A stretch of DNA of 8,748 nt, taken from the NCBI GenBank assembly GCA_003485885.1, contig DNHM01000567.1, forward strand, positions 1 to 8,748, given 5' to 3'. A program made the position numbers and the translations under genes. Shown here one piece after another: positions 1 to 5,797 of the stretch (positions are counted from its first letter, which is position 1; each line of letters starts with the position of its first letter). The DNA comes from Acidimicrobiaceae bacterium. Its GTDB lineage: Bacteria; Actinomycetota; Acidimicrobiia; Acidimicrobiales; UBA10347. The notes under the pieces are model-generated. The model saw only the letters and a list, made by a program, of their open reading frames with translations. It had not been told where the DNA came from and did not search any database.

Positions 1-296
1 GCGTCTTCGATCGTGACCACCGCAGTGATCAGCTGCTCGGGCATGTCTTCGAGCGCAAGGAGTTCACGGTTCGAACCATCGTCGACGAACCGGAAGATCT
101 CGTTGCCTGCGCTGTCGTACAGAAGGCTACGAGTATCGAGACCAGCGAGCGAGATATCGAAGCCTGCCCGTCCATTGACCGCACCTTTGAGCGAGCTGAT
201 CTGTGGGCCCATGACCGCCCCAGCGGACACGACGGTGACCGCCAACAGGGTCACTACGAGAAACATTCGTAGCAGTGTCGAACCAATGCGCAGCAC
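1..296 (-). CDS. Class A penicillin-binding protein (peptidoglycan glycosyltransferase/transpeptidase), N-terminus only
   Basis: This is the first 98 codons of a bifunctional cell-wall synthase; the rest lies beyond the left edge. Such proteins polymerise lipid II outside the membrane with a GT51 domain and cross-link it with a C-terminal transpeptidase domain. Residues 11-28 are a hydrophobic signal-anchor (MFLVVTLLAVTVVSAGAV). Residues 59-70 read LYDSAGNEIFRF, the usual entry to the GT51 domain. Residues 85-98 read MPEQLITAVVTIED, leading into the EDxxFxxHxG motif, so Glu97 should be the catalytic glutamate. I chose the GTG at 296 because a TACCAT -10 hexamer ends 6 nt before it. An in-frame ATG at 266 has no ribosome binding site and would remove the residues before the anchor. 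Family seen from motifs, high confidence; start moderate. Confidence 0.85.
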   Translation of the reverse strand, partial: MLRIGSTLLRMFLVVTLLAVTVVSAGAVMGPQISSLKGAVNGRAGFDISLAGLDTRSLLYDSAGNEIFRFVDDGSNRELLALEDMPEQLITAVVTIED

Positions 297-302
297 CTCG
301 TA

Positions 303-308
303 ATGGTA
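303..308 (-). promoter_or_regulatory. -10 hexamer TACCAT of the penicillin-binding protein gene
   Basis: TACCAT on the minus strand is followed by six nucleotides and then the GTG start at 296. Transcription would begin at or within a base of the start codon, giving a leaderless mRNA. No convincing -35 box is visible. The assignment rests on the same arrangement recurring at other genes of the window. Confidence 0.4.
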
Positions 309-378
309 GCGGGCTTGCGCGGGCTGAATTCGGCACCCGGTGGCTATTAAGGAACGCTCCCCTGGTGGCAAAAATCCG

Positions 379-412
379 AACGCCCCGCCTGGGGGAAGTG
401 GCGGGGCGTTTT
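379..412. terminator. Strong intrinsic terminator hairpin, possibly bidirectional
   Basis: Arms 379-389 (AACGCCCCGCC) and 400-410 (GGCGGGGCGTT) form a perfect 11-bp stem around a 10-nt loop. On the plus strand the right arm runs into TTTT at 409-412. On the minus strand the stem is followed by TTCGGATTTTTG, a slightly interrupted U-tract. Its most likely job is to end the short-chain dehydrogenase transcript (minus, stop at 562) and insulate the penicillin-binding protein gene downstream. No plus-strand gene inside the window ends just before it. Confidence 0.8.
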
Positions 413-461
413 AGCAGCGAACTCAAAGGGGGATCGAGTAGCCGCCATGGACTTGTGTGGA

Positions 462-478
462 TTACCGTAACGAATTAC
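462..478 (+). promoter_or_regulatory. Cluster of TTAC/GTAA half-sites
   Basis: TTAC-c-GTAA (462-470) overlaps GTAA-cgaa-TTAC (467-478), giving three half-sites within 17 bp. It sits 32 bp upstream of a GTG that has a good ribosome binding site, so it could be an operator or part of a plus-strand promoter. A weak pair TTGTGT (453-458) and TACATC (476-481), 17 bp apart, surrounds it. No regulator is identifiable. Confidence 0.25.
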
Positions 479-509
479 ATCCGTGTCGTCTACGTGACAG
501 GAGGCACGG

Positions 510-599
510 GTGAACCCGGGAATACGCCTGCTCTGGCATGCAGATAGTCGTCTAATCCGCGTCAGTCGTCGGCCCACCATCGCTCGGCTAGTGCACTGA
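510..599 (+). CDS. Candidate 29-aa small ORF with a strong ribosome binding site
   Basis: A GTG at 510 lies 5 nt after AGGAGG (499-504), the best Shine-Dalgarno sequence in the window. The frame encodes VNPGIRLLWHADSRLIRVSR then RPTIARLVH and stops at 597-599. The product is short, basic and unlike any family I know. Its last 38 nt overlap the 3' end of the convergent dehydrogenase gene. The GTG is partly held in a CGGG-TGAA-CCCG hairpin (507-518). It may be a genuine small protein, or the surviving 5' end of a gene whose body was replaced when the dehydrogenase region arrived. The signals are seen; expression and function are unknown. Confidence 0.22.
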   Translation: MNPGIRLLWHADSRLIRVSRRPTIARLVH

Positions 600-1359
600 A
601 GTTTGGTTGGCCAGTGGTAGCGGTCACTCCTCCGTCCACGACGAGCCCATGGCCGGTCACATAGGAGGCATCATCGCTTGCCAGGAACGCAACAGCGCTG
701 GCGATTTCGTCGGCAACACCCATACGAGCCATCGGAACCAACCGCTCATATTGTTCTGCGGCGCGCCGACTCTTCACCAGCGAGTCGGTCATTGCTGTCT
801 CAACACCACCGGGGCAGACAGCGTTAACCCTGATGTTGTCGCGAGCGTGATCGGCGGCCATCGCTCGCGTGAGGTTCATCACCGCTCCCTTCGCCGCGTT
901 ATACGCAGGAATTCCCCAGTCGCCGAATAGGCCGGAGATAGACGCGGTGTTGACGATTGCGCCACCTCCATTCGTTCGCATATGGGGAATGGCGGCGCGG
1001 CAACCGTAGAAGACTGCATTGAGGTCAACGTCGATCACCCGATGCCACGCGTCCAGGTCGATCGAATCGACCCTTCCGAGGGAACTGATACCGGCGTTGT
1101 TGAAGACAATGTCGAGTTTGCCGAAGTGGTCGACAGCCGCCTGCATCAGAGACTCAACCGCACCTACGTCGGTCACATCTAACCCATAAGGCATCACCGC
1201 ATCGCCGATATCTAGCGCCAGTGCCTCAGCTGCATCACCTTGAAGATCAGCAATAACCACCGATGCTCCTTCGCTCGCTAGCCGCCGAACTGTCGCCGCA
1301 CCAATTCCCGAGGCACCACCTGTAACCACCGCAACCTTGTCTGTAAATCGTTCGCTCAT
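562..1359 (-). CDS. Short-chain dehydrogenase/reductase, classical type, probably NAD-dependent
   Basis: A 265-aa classical SDR, the usual length for the family, acting as a cytoplasmic NAD(P)-dependent oxidoreductase on an alcohol or carbonyl substrate that cannot be read from sequence. The cofactor motif TGGASGIG spans residues 13-20. Asp38 at the end of the second strand (VVIAD) favours NAD over NADP. NNAG is at 87-90. The catalytic tetrad is Asn114, Ser140, Tyr153 and Lys157 (YNAAK). PGGVETAM and the late VTGHGLVVDGG are the usual C-terminal hallmarks. The ATG at 1359 is chosen because homology begins there and a TAGGTT -10 lies 7 nt upstream; the open frame extends to 1506 but that part is not protein-like. 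It stands alone, 187 bp after the small membrane-protein gene. The specific reaction is unknown. Confidence 0.92.
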   Translation of the reverse strand: MSERFTDKVAVVTGGASGIGAATVRRLASEGASVVIADLQGDAAEALALDIGDAVMPYGLDVTDVGAVESLMQAAVDHFGKLDIVFNNAGISSLGRVDSIDLDAWHRVIDVDLNAVFYGCRAAIPHMRTNGGGAIVNTASISGLFGDWGIPAYNAAKGAVMNLTRAMAADHARDNIRVNAVCPGGVETAMTDSLVKSRRAAEQYERLVPMARMGVADEIASAVAFLASDDASYVTGHGLVVDGGVTATTGQPNFSALAERWWADD

Positions 1360-1366
1360 GTAGCTG

Positions 1367-1372
1367 AACCTA
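1367..1372 (-). promoter_or_regulatory. -10 hexamer TAGGTT of the dehydrogenase gene
   Basis: TAGGTT on the minus strand is separated by 7 nt from the ATG at 1359, which predicts a leaderless transcript. No Shine-Dalgarno sequence at normal spacing is present, in keeping with that. The -35 region is not clear. Confidence 0.4.
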
Positions 1373-1546
1373 TTCGTCTGGGCCCACCACAAGCCAAACC
1401 GCCTTCGACCACGTGAAGCGCAGCGGAACACTCCTCCGTTTGCAGGGACCCTCGACTTGCTCAGCCTCACAGAGCCGCAGCAGCAATCGCGAAGCGTTGC
1501 CAGCAAGGTTGACTACCCTCCACCGCCGCGAGCAAAACGAACGAAA

Positions 1547-1882
1547 TCAATACTGCGCGTACAGCATGAATCCGGCGATGCCGCCGATGACGAGGAAGAA
1601 CATGGCGGCTTTGGCGGCGGCTTTGGTCATGCCATAGAAGAAGCCGAGCAGGGCGATGCCTGCGATTGCAGCCAAGACGATAACGAAGGTGGTATCCACG
1701 CCGCTGGCGAGTAGGCCCTCGGGGATGCGATCGACAACTGACGATGGCAACTGGTTCAGCACCGCATCGGGAATGTCTTGGATGACCCCGTCACGCAAAT
1801 CGTTGACGACATCAGGAAAACGTTCGCGTAGCTCGACAGGTAACGCTTCGATCTCGCTGGGGTCCATTTGCAGGATTTGCAC
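1547..1882 (-). CDS. Small membrane protein with N-terminal proline octapeptide repeat, unknown function
   Basis: I do not recognise this 111-aa protein. Residues 14-60 carry a degenerate repeat of about eight residues, hydrophobic-Pro-x-x-Val/Leu-Val/Leu-Asn/Asp-x: LPVELRER (14-21), FPDVVNDL (22-29), RDGVIQD (30-36, imperfect), IPDAVLNQ (37-44), LPSSVVDR (45-52), IPEGLLAS (53-60). Two hydrophobic segments follow, at about 65-83 and 93-109, joined by the basic linker KAAAK. This suggests a soluble repeat head held by a helical hairpin. The GTG at 1882 is preferred because TACAGT ends 6 nt before it; an in-frame ATG at 1867 gives a protein 5 residues shorter and has no ribosome binding site. 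It is divergent from the aldolase-like gene and ends 187 bp before the dehydrogenase. Protein-coding character is good; function unknown. Confidence 0.75.
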   Translation of the reverse strand: MQILQMDPSEIEALPVELRERFPDVVNDLRDGVIQDIPDAVLNQLPSSVVDRIPEGLLASGVDTTFVIVLAAIAGIALLGFFYGMTKAAAKAAMFFLVIGGIAGFMLYAQY

Positions 1883-1888
1883 GCCCTG

Positions 1889-1918
1889 ACTGTAGGACCC
1901 AAGGTCGCTCCATGTCGG
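1889..1918 (-). promoter_or_regulatory. Promoter of the small membrane protein gene
   Basis: On the minus strand CCGACA (1918-1913) and TACAGT (1894-1889) are 18 bp apart and match -35 and -10 boxes reasonably. Six nucleotides separate the -10 from the GTG at 1882, so the transcript should be leaderless. The promoter abuts the divergent aldolase promoter, so one regulator could control both. Confidence 0.45.
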
Positions 1919-1928
1919 GCACCCCGAC

Positions 1929-1957
1929 TAGCATGGTGTGTTCAAGACTCTGAGGGG
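1929..1957 (+). promoter_or_regulatory. Promoter -10 and ribosome binding site of the aldolase-like gene
   Basis: TAGCAT at 1929-1934 is a -10 candidate, and GAGGGG at 1952-1957 lies 7 nt before the ATG at 1965. This gene therefore has an ordinary leader of roughly 25 nt, unlike most others in the window. The ribosome binding site decides the start: the open frame begins at 1938, but a start there would have no such signal and would overlap the promoter output. Confidence 0.5.
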
Positions 1958-1964
1958 ACCTGCC

Positions 1965-2750
1965 ATGGCGAACACACTTGATGAACTCATTGAAGACCTA
2001 AAGCCTGAAGCGGCTGACGAAATGGATTTCGAGGCCGAGCGCCTCCACCGTAAGCAGCGCCTGGCTGCTGGACTCCGCACCATGGGACGGCTGAATCTTG
2101 CCGAGGGTGTTGCTGGCCACGTGACCGTGCGAGATCCTGAGTTCCCAGATCGTTTCTGGGTGAATCCGTTTGGTCACAATTTCAAACTCATGACCGTCAG
2201 TGATCTGATCTGTGTCGATCATCATGGCGACGTCGTCGTTGGCGACCGCCCGGTCAACACCGCTGCATTCGCTATTCACAGCGAGCTCCACAAGGCACGT
2301 CCCGATGTCATCGCTGCTGCGCACAGTCACTCGATGTACGGGCGGACGTTCTCGTCGTTGGGCACCCCACTGCAGATGATCTCCCAAGATCACACCATGT
2401 TCTACAACGACGTTGCGTATTGCAAGGTCGGCAGCGGCACACCAGTTGTTGATACCGAGATCTCCGCGCAGATGGCAGCAGCCCTCGGCGACAAGAAGGT
2501 CATGATTCACCAGAACCATGGCCATATCACCACGGGCGGCTCTGTGGATGCTGCGGTCTGGTGGTTTGTGTCGCTCGAACGTTGTATGCAGTCACAACTG
2601 ATTGCCATGTCAGCAGGCACTCCTATCGAAGTTTCGGACGAAATCGCTCAACAGGGCTGGGACGTGCAAGGTCAGGACCTCTCTGGCTGGTTCCAGTTCC
2701 AGCCATTCTGGGACGAACTTGTGGCCCGCGAACCTGAGTTCATGGACTAG
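1965..2750 (+). CDS. Class II aldolase/adducin family protein
   Basis: A 261-aa cytoplasmic protein of the zinc-dependent class II aldolase/adducin fold, close to the family's usual length. Typical members cleave sugar phosphates such as fuculose 1-phosphate or epimerise ribulose 5-phosphate. Metal-ligand histidines are visible: His120 and His122 in AAHSH (118-122) and His185 in QNHGH (183-187). The stretch AIHSELHKARPDV (103-115) is typical of the adducin-like branch. Aligning its RPD with that of E. coli FucA puts Ala101 where FucA has catalytic Glu73, so the ordinary aldolase chemistry may not apply. The substrate is unknown; a lyase, decarboxylase or hydrolase role is possible. It is a single gene, divergent from the membrane protein and convergent with the glycosidase. 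Family call firm, function not. Confidence 0.88.
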   Translation: MANTLDELIEDLKPEAADEMDFEAERLHRKQRLAAGLRTMGRLNLAEGVAGHVTVRDPEFPDRFWVNPFGHNFKLMTVSDLICVDHHGDVVVGDRPVNTAAFAIHSELHKARPDVIAAAHSHSMYGRTFSSLGTPLQMISQDHTMFYNDVAYCKVGSGTPVVDTEISAQMAAALGDKKVMIHQNHGHITTGGSVDAAVWWFVSLERCMQSQLIAMSAGTPIEVSDEIAQQGWDVQGQDLSGWFQFQPFWDELVAREPEFMD

Positions 2751-2783
2751 CCGGATTCCCATCGGGACGACGCACCCCACTAC

Positions 2784-2813
2784 ACCTGATGTGTGCCAGT
2801 GTGCGCATCAGGT
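2784..2813. terminator. Hairpin between convergent aldolase-like and glycosidase genes
   Basis: Arms 2784-2793 (ACCTGATGTG) and 2804-2813 (CGCATCAGGT) form a 10-bp stem with one G-U pair around a 10-nt loop. There is no U-tract on either side, so it would be a U-less or factor-assisted terminator. It stands 34 bp after the aldolase stop. A smaller stem GACGTG (2830-2835)/CACGTC (2845-2850) follows and may serve the opposite strand. Confidence 0.45.
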
Positions 2814-2921
2814 CAACCACTCGTTAAGGGACGTGTATTACGTGCACGTCGATTGCCGCGTCCATGTGCTGGTCGATCGACGTTCTGAGCTAGCGATGCC
2901 TTGGGGTTTCGCCACGTTCCT

Positions 2922-2955
2922 TAGGGCAGGGTTGCCTCTAGGGCAGTGTTGCCTC
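2922..2955. repeat. 17-bp tandem duplication across the glycosidase stop codon
   Basis: Unit 2922-2938 (TAGGGCAGGGTTGCCTC) and unit 2939-2955 (TAGGGCAGTGTTGCCTC) are adjacent and differ at one of 17 positions. On the minus strand each copy encodes the ending EATLP followed by TA, so the coding copy stops with TAG and the downstream copy preserves a second in-phase-looking ending with TAA. Confidence 0.85.
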
Positions 2956-5496
2956 CTTCTGAAGTGGGCCCAGCGGCTCGCTCACGGTGAACGTCTCGGC
3001 GAAGGCGACATCGCCCACGCTATGTGCGATGTTTAGGGTGTAGTCGCCTGCCTCGACGTACCAGCCTGCTTCAACCGCATGACTACTTCCGCCACTCAAA
3101 CCCACACCAGCACCAGATCCGGCGAGCCGCTTGTGCGCTTCGATGTGATCCTGGTTGGCCGGATCCCACAACGCAAGACTGCGAGGGTTCAACTCGATGG
3201 TCACCGTTTGTGACTCGCCTGCTTCGAGATGCACCTTGGCAACACCTGCCAACTGTTGCGCTGGCCTGGTGAAGCTCGACGCAGGCGGCGAGACATAGAG
3301 CTGCACTACATCGCTGCCAGCACGGTCGCCAGTATTGGTGAGTGTCAGCTCCACGTCGCATGAAACAGATCCGGTTCGGGTGACCACCGGCTCGGTCCAG
3401 CCAAAGCTTGTGTACGACTGGCCGTAACCAAAGGGATACTGCACCGCCAACTTGCGGGTGTCGTACCAGCGGTAACCCACCAAGGTGCCCTCGGCATAGA
3501 GACTGTTGTTCGACTCTCCTGGAAAGGTGCCGTAGGACGGCGTGTGTTCGATCATCAGCGGCATGGTCATCGGCAGACGTCCGCCAGGCTCGGCGTCGCC
3601 GAACAACACATCGATCAGCGCCGACGCCATTTCCTGCCCGCCCAACCAGCCAAACAGTGTTGCTGCGGGAAGGTCGGTCCAGCTCAGATCGACAGGTGAC
3701 CCGGCATTGACGACGACACACGTCTTGGGGTTGGCCGCCGAAACGGCTTGAATCAGTTCGACCTGATCGCCTGGCAGATCCATCGAGGCCCGATCGTTGC
3801 CCTCGGTCTCCCACTCGCTGCTCGTTCCGACGATCACGATCGCGACATCAGCTGCAGCTGCTGCAGTGACGGCACGTGTGATCAGGTCAGTTGGCGGTGG
3901 TGGTTTGTGGCCCACGACCAGCCCCTTGATGCCATTGCCTCGCCCGCCGTTGAACTCGATCACGACGTCGACGGGCGCACCCGCAGTCAGTGGCACTGTG
4001 ACCAACATTTCGACACTGCCCAGGCCAAAGAATGCTTCGCCCCGCTCAGGTGTTTCGTTGATGCCATCGATCACGACCTGACCATCGATGATCACCCGTG
4101 CCGGACCGACCTGGATGAGACTAAAGGTGTGATCGCCGGTGGTCGTCGGCGTCACAGTGCCAGTCATGCGAGCAGTAAATGCTTCGGTGCCAACGGCAGG
4201 ATCAGGCGAACCGAAGTAGAACGTGCGGCCGGATTGCTGGGTCAGCTGAGCTGCAGCCGGACCGCTCCAGTCATCGTTCATGAAGAGGTCGATATCGAAT
4301 CCCCCGTCGGGGCGAACCGGGGGTGCGGTCTTGTCGATGATGCAGCCCTGCTCAACAGTGACTCGGTCACCGAAACGTTCACGGAACGCATCGGCCGGTG
4401 GGACTCGACGGTGGGCAGGCAACTGTGACGAACCACCGCCCATGATGTGTGCAGTGACAGCGTTGGGTCCGATGACAGCGATCGAACCAACGTCGGGACT
4501 CATGGGTAATATCCCATCGTTCTCGAGCAAGACCATGGCGGCAGCGGCGGCTTCGTGTGCGAGTCGGCGGTCTGCGTCGTGCTCCACGCTGAGTTCGGGT
4601 TCATCGACATCGTTGTTCCACGCGTCGAGAGCGTCGTGGACATGGATGCGGCGATCGACGATGGCATCTAGGAAAGACTCGTCGACCTCGCCATTGGCGA
4701 TGGCCTCGGCTACCGGAGCGCCGAAGAAACGATCTGGGCCGGGCATCTGGACGTCGAGTCCGCCTTCAAGCGCTCCGACGGTTGTGCCTGCAGCGAACCA
4801 ATCGCTCACGACAAGACCCTCGAAGCCCCATTCTTCTCGCAAGATGCCGTTCAACAATGCTGGGTCTTCGCTGGCGTAGGTGCCATTGACCCGGTTGTAC
4901 GACGTCATCACGCCAAGGGCCTTACCCCGCCGGATCGCGAACTCGAACGGGAGCAGGTAAACCTCGCGGAAGGTGCGCTCGTCGATGATCGAGTTGATCG
5001 TGGTCCGCTGGTACTCAGCCTCGTTGCCGATCAGGTGTTTTGGTGTTGTGGCCACACCTTGATTCTGGACACCGGTGATGAAGGCTGCGGCCAGCACACC
5101 AGACAGCCACGGGTCCTCACCATATGTTTCGAACGTACGTCCGTAGAGCGGCGAGCGAATCAGATTGATAGTGGGTGCCAGCAGGACCCGAGCGCGCTTC
5201 TGTCGAGTCTCGCGGCCCAACAAGTCACCGATACGACCAAGCAACTCAGTGTCGAAGCTGGCAGCGAGTGCAGTACCCGTTGGGACACACACCGCTCGGA
5301 CATCTCCAGAACCAAGGGTGTTCTTGGCGCCCCGAGCCCCGTTAGGGCCATCGGTCATGCGCAGAGGCGGCACACCAATCGACTCGATGCCTGCCACGGT
5401 CCAAATGTCATACCCTGCAGTGATCGCTGCCTTTTCTTCTAGCGCGAGTGCTGCGAGCTGTTCCCGCGTAGGTCGTGGAGCCGGTGTCGTAGTCAA
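2938..5496 (-). CDS. Glycoside hydrolase family 3 beta-glucosidase-type enzyme with PA14 insert
   Basis: An 852-aa retaining glycosidase, probably cutting terminal beta-glucosyl (or related) residues. From the TTG start: GH3 barrel about 10-305 with LRMTDGPNGARG (45-56), the substrate-binding Lys153-His154 pair (TPKHLIGNE) and nucleophile Asp232 in GLVVSDW; the alpha/beta sandwich begins near 315 and is interrupted by a PA14 beta domain (about 399-534); it resumes with EWETEG (561-566), holding the likely acid/base glutamate; a fibronectin III-like domain covers about 704-780. This order matches PA14-type GH3 enzymes such as Kluyveromyces BglI. No signal peptide, so cytoplasmic. The frame is open to a TTG at 5550, but TAGTAT at 5510-5505 lies inside that extension and 8 nt before the TTG at 5496, so I take the latter. 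Divergent from the transporter gene. Exact substrate unknown. Confidence 0.93.
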   Translation of the reverse strand: MTTTPAPRPTREQLAALALEEKAAITAGYDIWTVAGIESIGVPPLRMTDGPNGARGAKNTLGSGDVRAVCVPTGTALAASFDTELLGRIGDLLGRETRQKRARVLLAPTINLIRSPLYGRTFETYGEDPWLSGVLAAAFITGVQNQGVATTPKHLIGNEAEYQRTTINSIIDERTFREVYLLPFEFAIRRGKALGVMTSYNRVNGTYASEDPALLNGILREEWGFEGLVVSDWFAAGTTVGALEGGLDVQMPGPDRFFGAPVAEAIANGEVDESFLDAIVDRRIHVHDALDAWNNDVDEPELSVEHDADRRLAHEAAAAAMVLLENDGILPMSPDVGSIAVIGPNAVTAHIMGGGSSQLPAHRRVPPADAFRERFGDRVTVEQGCIIDKTAPPVRPDGGFDIDLFMNDDWSGPAAAQLTQQSGRTFYFGSPDPAVGTEAFTARMTGTVTPTTTGDHTFSLIQVGPARVIIDGQVVIDGINETPERGEAFFGLGSVEMLVTVPLTAGAPVDVVIEFNGGRGNGIKGLVVGHKPPPPTDLITRAVTAAAAADVAIVIVGTSSEWETEGNDRASMDLPGDQVELIQAVSAANPKTCVVVNAGSPVDLSWTDLPAATLFGWLGGQEMASALIDVLFGDAEPGGRLPMTMPLMIEHTPSYGTFPGESNNSLYAEGTLVGYRWYDTRKLAVQYPFGYGQSYTSFGWTEPVVTRTGSVSCDVELTLTNTGDRAGSDVVQLYVSPPASSFTRPAQQLAGVAKVHLEAGESQTVTIELNPRSLALWDPANQDHIEAHKRLAGSGAGVGLSGGSSHAVEAGWYVEAGDYTLNIAHSVGDVAFAETFTVSEPLGPLQKEATLP

Positions 5497-5504
5497 GACG
5501 CGAA

Positions 5505-5510
5505 ATACTA
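5505..5510 (-). promoter_or_regulatory. -10 hexamer TAGTAT of the glycosidase gene
   Basis: TAGTAT on the minus strand is the closest match to TATAAT among the -10 candidates here. Eight nucleotides separate it from TTG at 5496, placing the likely transcription start at or next to that codon. It decides against the longer reading from 5550. No clear -35 box is seen. Confidence 0.42.
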
Positions 5511-5752
5511 GTGGTCTTGGTCGGGCCAGACGGCCGTTGCGACAGATCAATGCATGAAGTCAAACGTGTCGATCACTCGGGGTGACAACCCGAACGGACA
5601 AAGCTCGCCCTGACCAACCGAACCAGCGGTGTACGACCCATGATCTCTCCATCCGACGAGAACCCTGTTGTCGTCTCTGAGGCGTGCACAGCCGACATGT
5701 GTCACAGTCCGAAGCCAACGAGCCCATGTTCCTGGCCCAACATCGCGCGACT
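5511..5752. other. Intergenic region between divergent glycosidase and transporter genes
   Basis: The full gap between the two start codons is 301 bp. Apart from the two -10 boxes and the dyad at 5753-5774 I see no gene here. A minus-strand frame of 73 codons (5547-5768) and a plus-strand frame from 5668 are open, but both lack ribosome binding sites and protein-like composition. A short imperfect hairpin occurs near 5577-5590 (CGGGG...ACCCG). The length is enough for regulator sites serving both genes. Confidence 0.4.
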
Positions 5753-5774
5753 GTTCGCACCTGTGCACGCGAAC
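5753..5774. promoter_or_regulatory. Operator-like dyad GTTCGC-N10-GCGAAC upstream of the transporter
   Basis: Perfect 6-bp arms at 5753-5758 and 5769-5774 are separated by 10 bp, so arm centres are about 16 bp apart. The dyad covers the position where a -35 box would sit for the TAGCCT -10 at 5783. A dimeric repressor bound there would block the transporter promoter. The protein that might bind is not encoded in the window. Confidence 0.35.
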
Positions 5775-5782
5775 GCCGGGGA

Positions 5783-5788
5783 TAGCCT
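5783..5788 (+). promoter_or_regulatory. -10 hexamer TAGCCT of the transporter gene
   Basis: TAGCCT is followed by 9 nt and the ATG at 5798, so the mRNA would have a leader of only about three nucleotides. There is no usable Shine-Dalgarno sequence before that ATG. Confidence 0.35.
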
Positions 5789-5797
5789 GCCCCAGGC

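Noticed and set aside
507..518. Hairpin around the GTG at 510 as part of a riboswitch
   Set aside because: Only a 4-bp stem with a TGAA loop; no match to cyclic di-AMP, cobalamin, glycine or other riboswitch cores I know.
1360..1506. 49-residue N-terminal extension of the dehydrogenase
   Set aside because: SDR homology begins exactly at the ATG of 1359, the extension is Cys/Arg-rich, and a promoter hexamer lies within it.
1998..2525. 175-codon minus-strand frame under the aldolase-like gene
   Set aside because: Antisense shadow; the plus frame carries the family's metal-binding histidines.
562..2750. Dehydrogenase and aldolase-like gene as one catabolic unit
   Set aside because: They lie on opposite strands with separate promoters and a membrane-protein gene between them; nothing shows a shared pathway.
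3083..3814. Long minus-strand frame inside the glycosidase gene
   Set aside because: It is an alternative frame of the GH3 gene, whose own frame carries all catalytic motifs; the shadow protein is Arg/Ser/Cys-rich.
3748..4428. 226-codon plus-strand frame antisense to the glycosidase
   Set aside because: High-GC antisense openness; composition rich in His, Asp and Cys with no recognisable motif.
5547..5768. 73-codon minus-strand frame upstream of the glycosidase
   Set aside because: No ribosome binding site, poor composition, and it fills the divergent promoter region.
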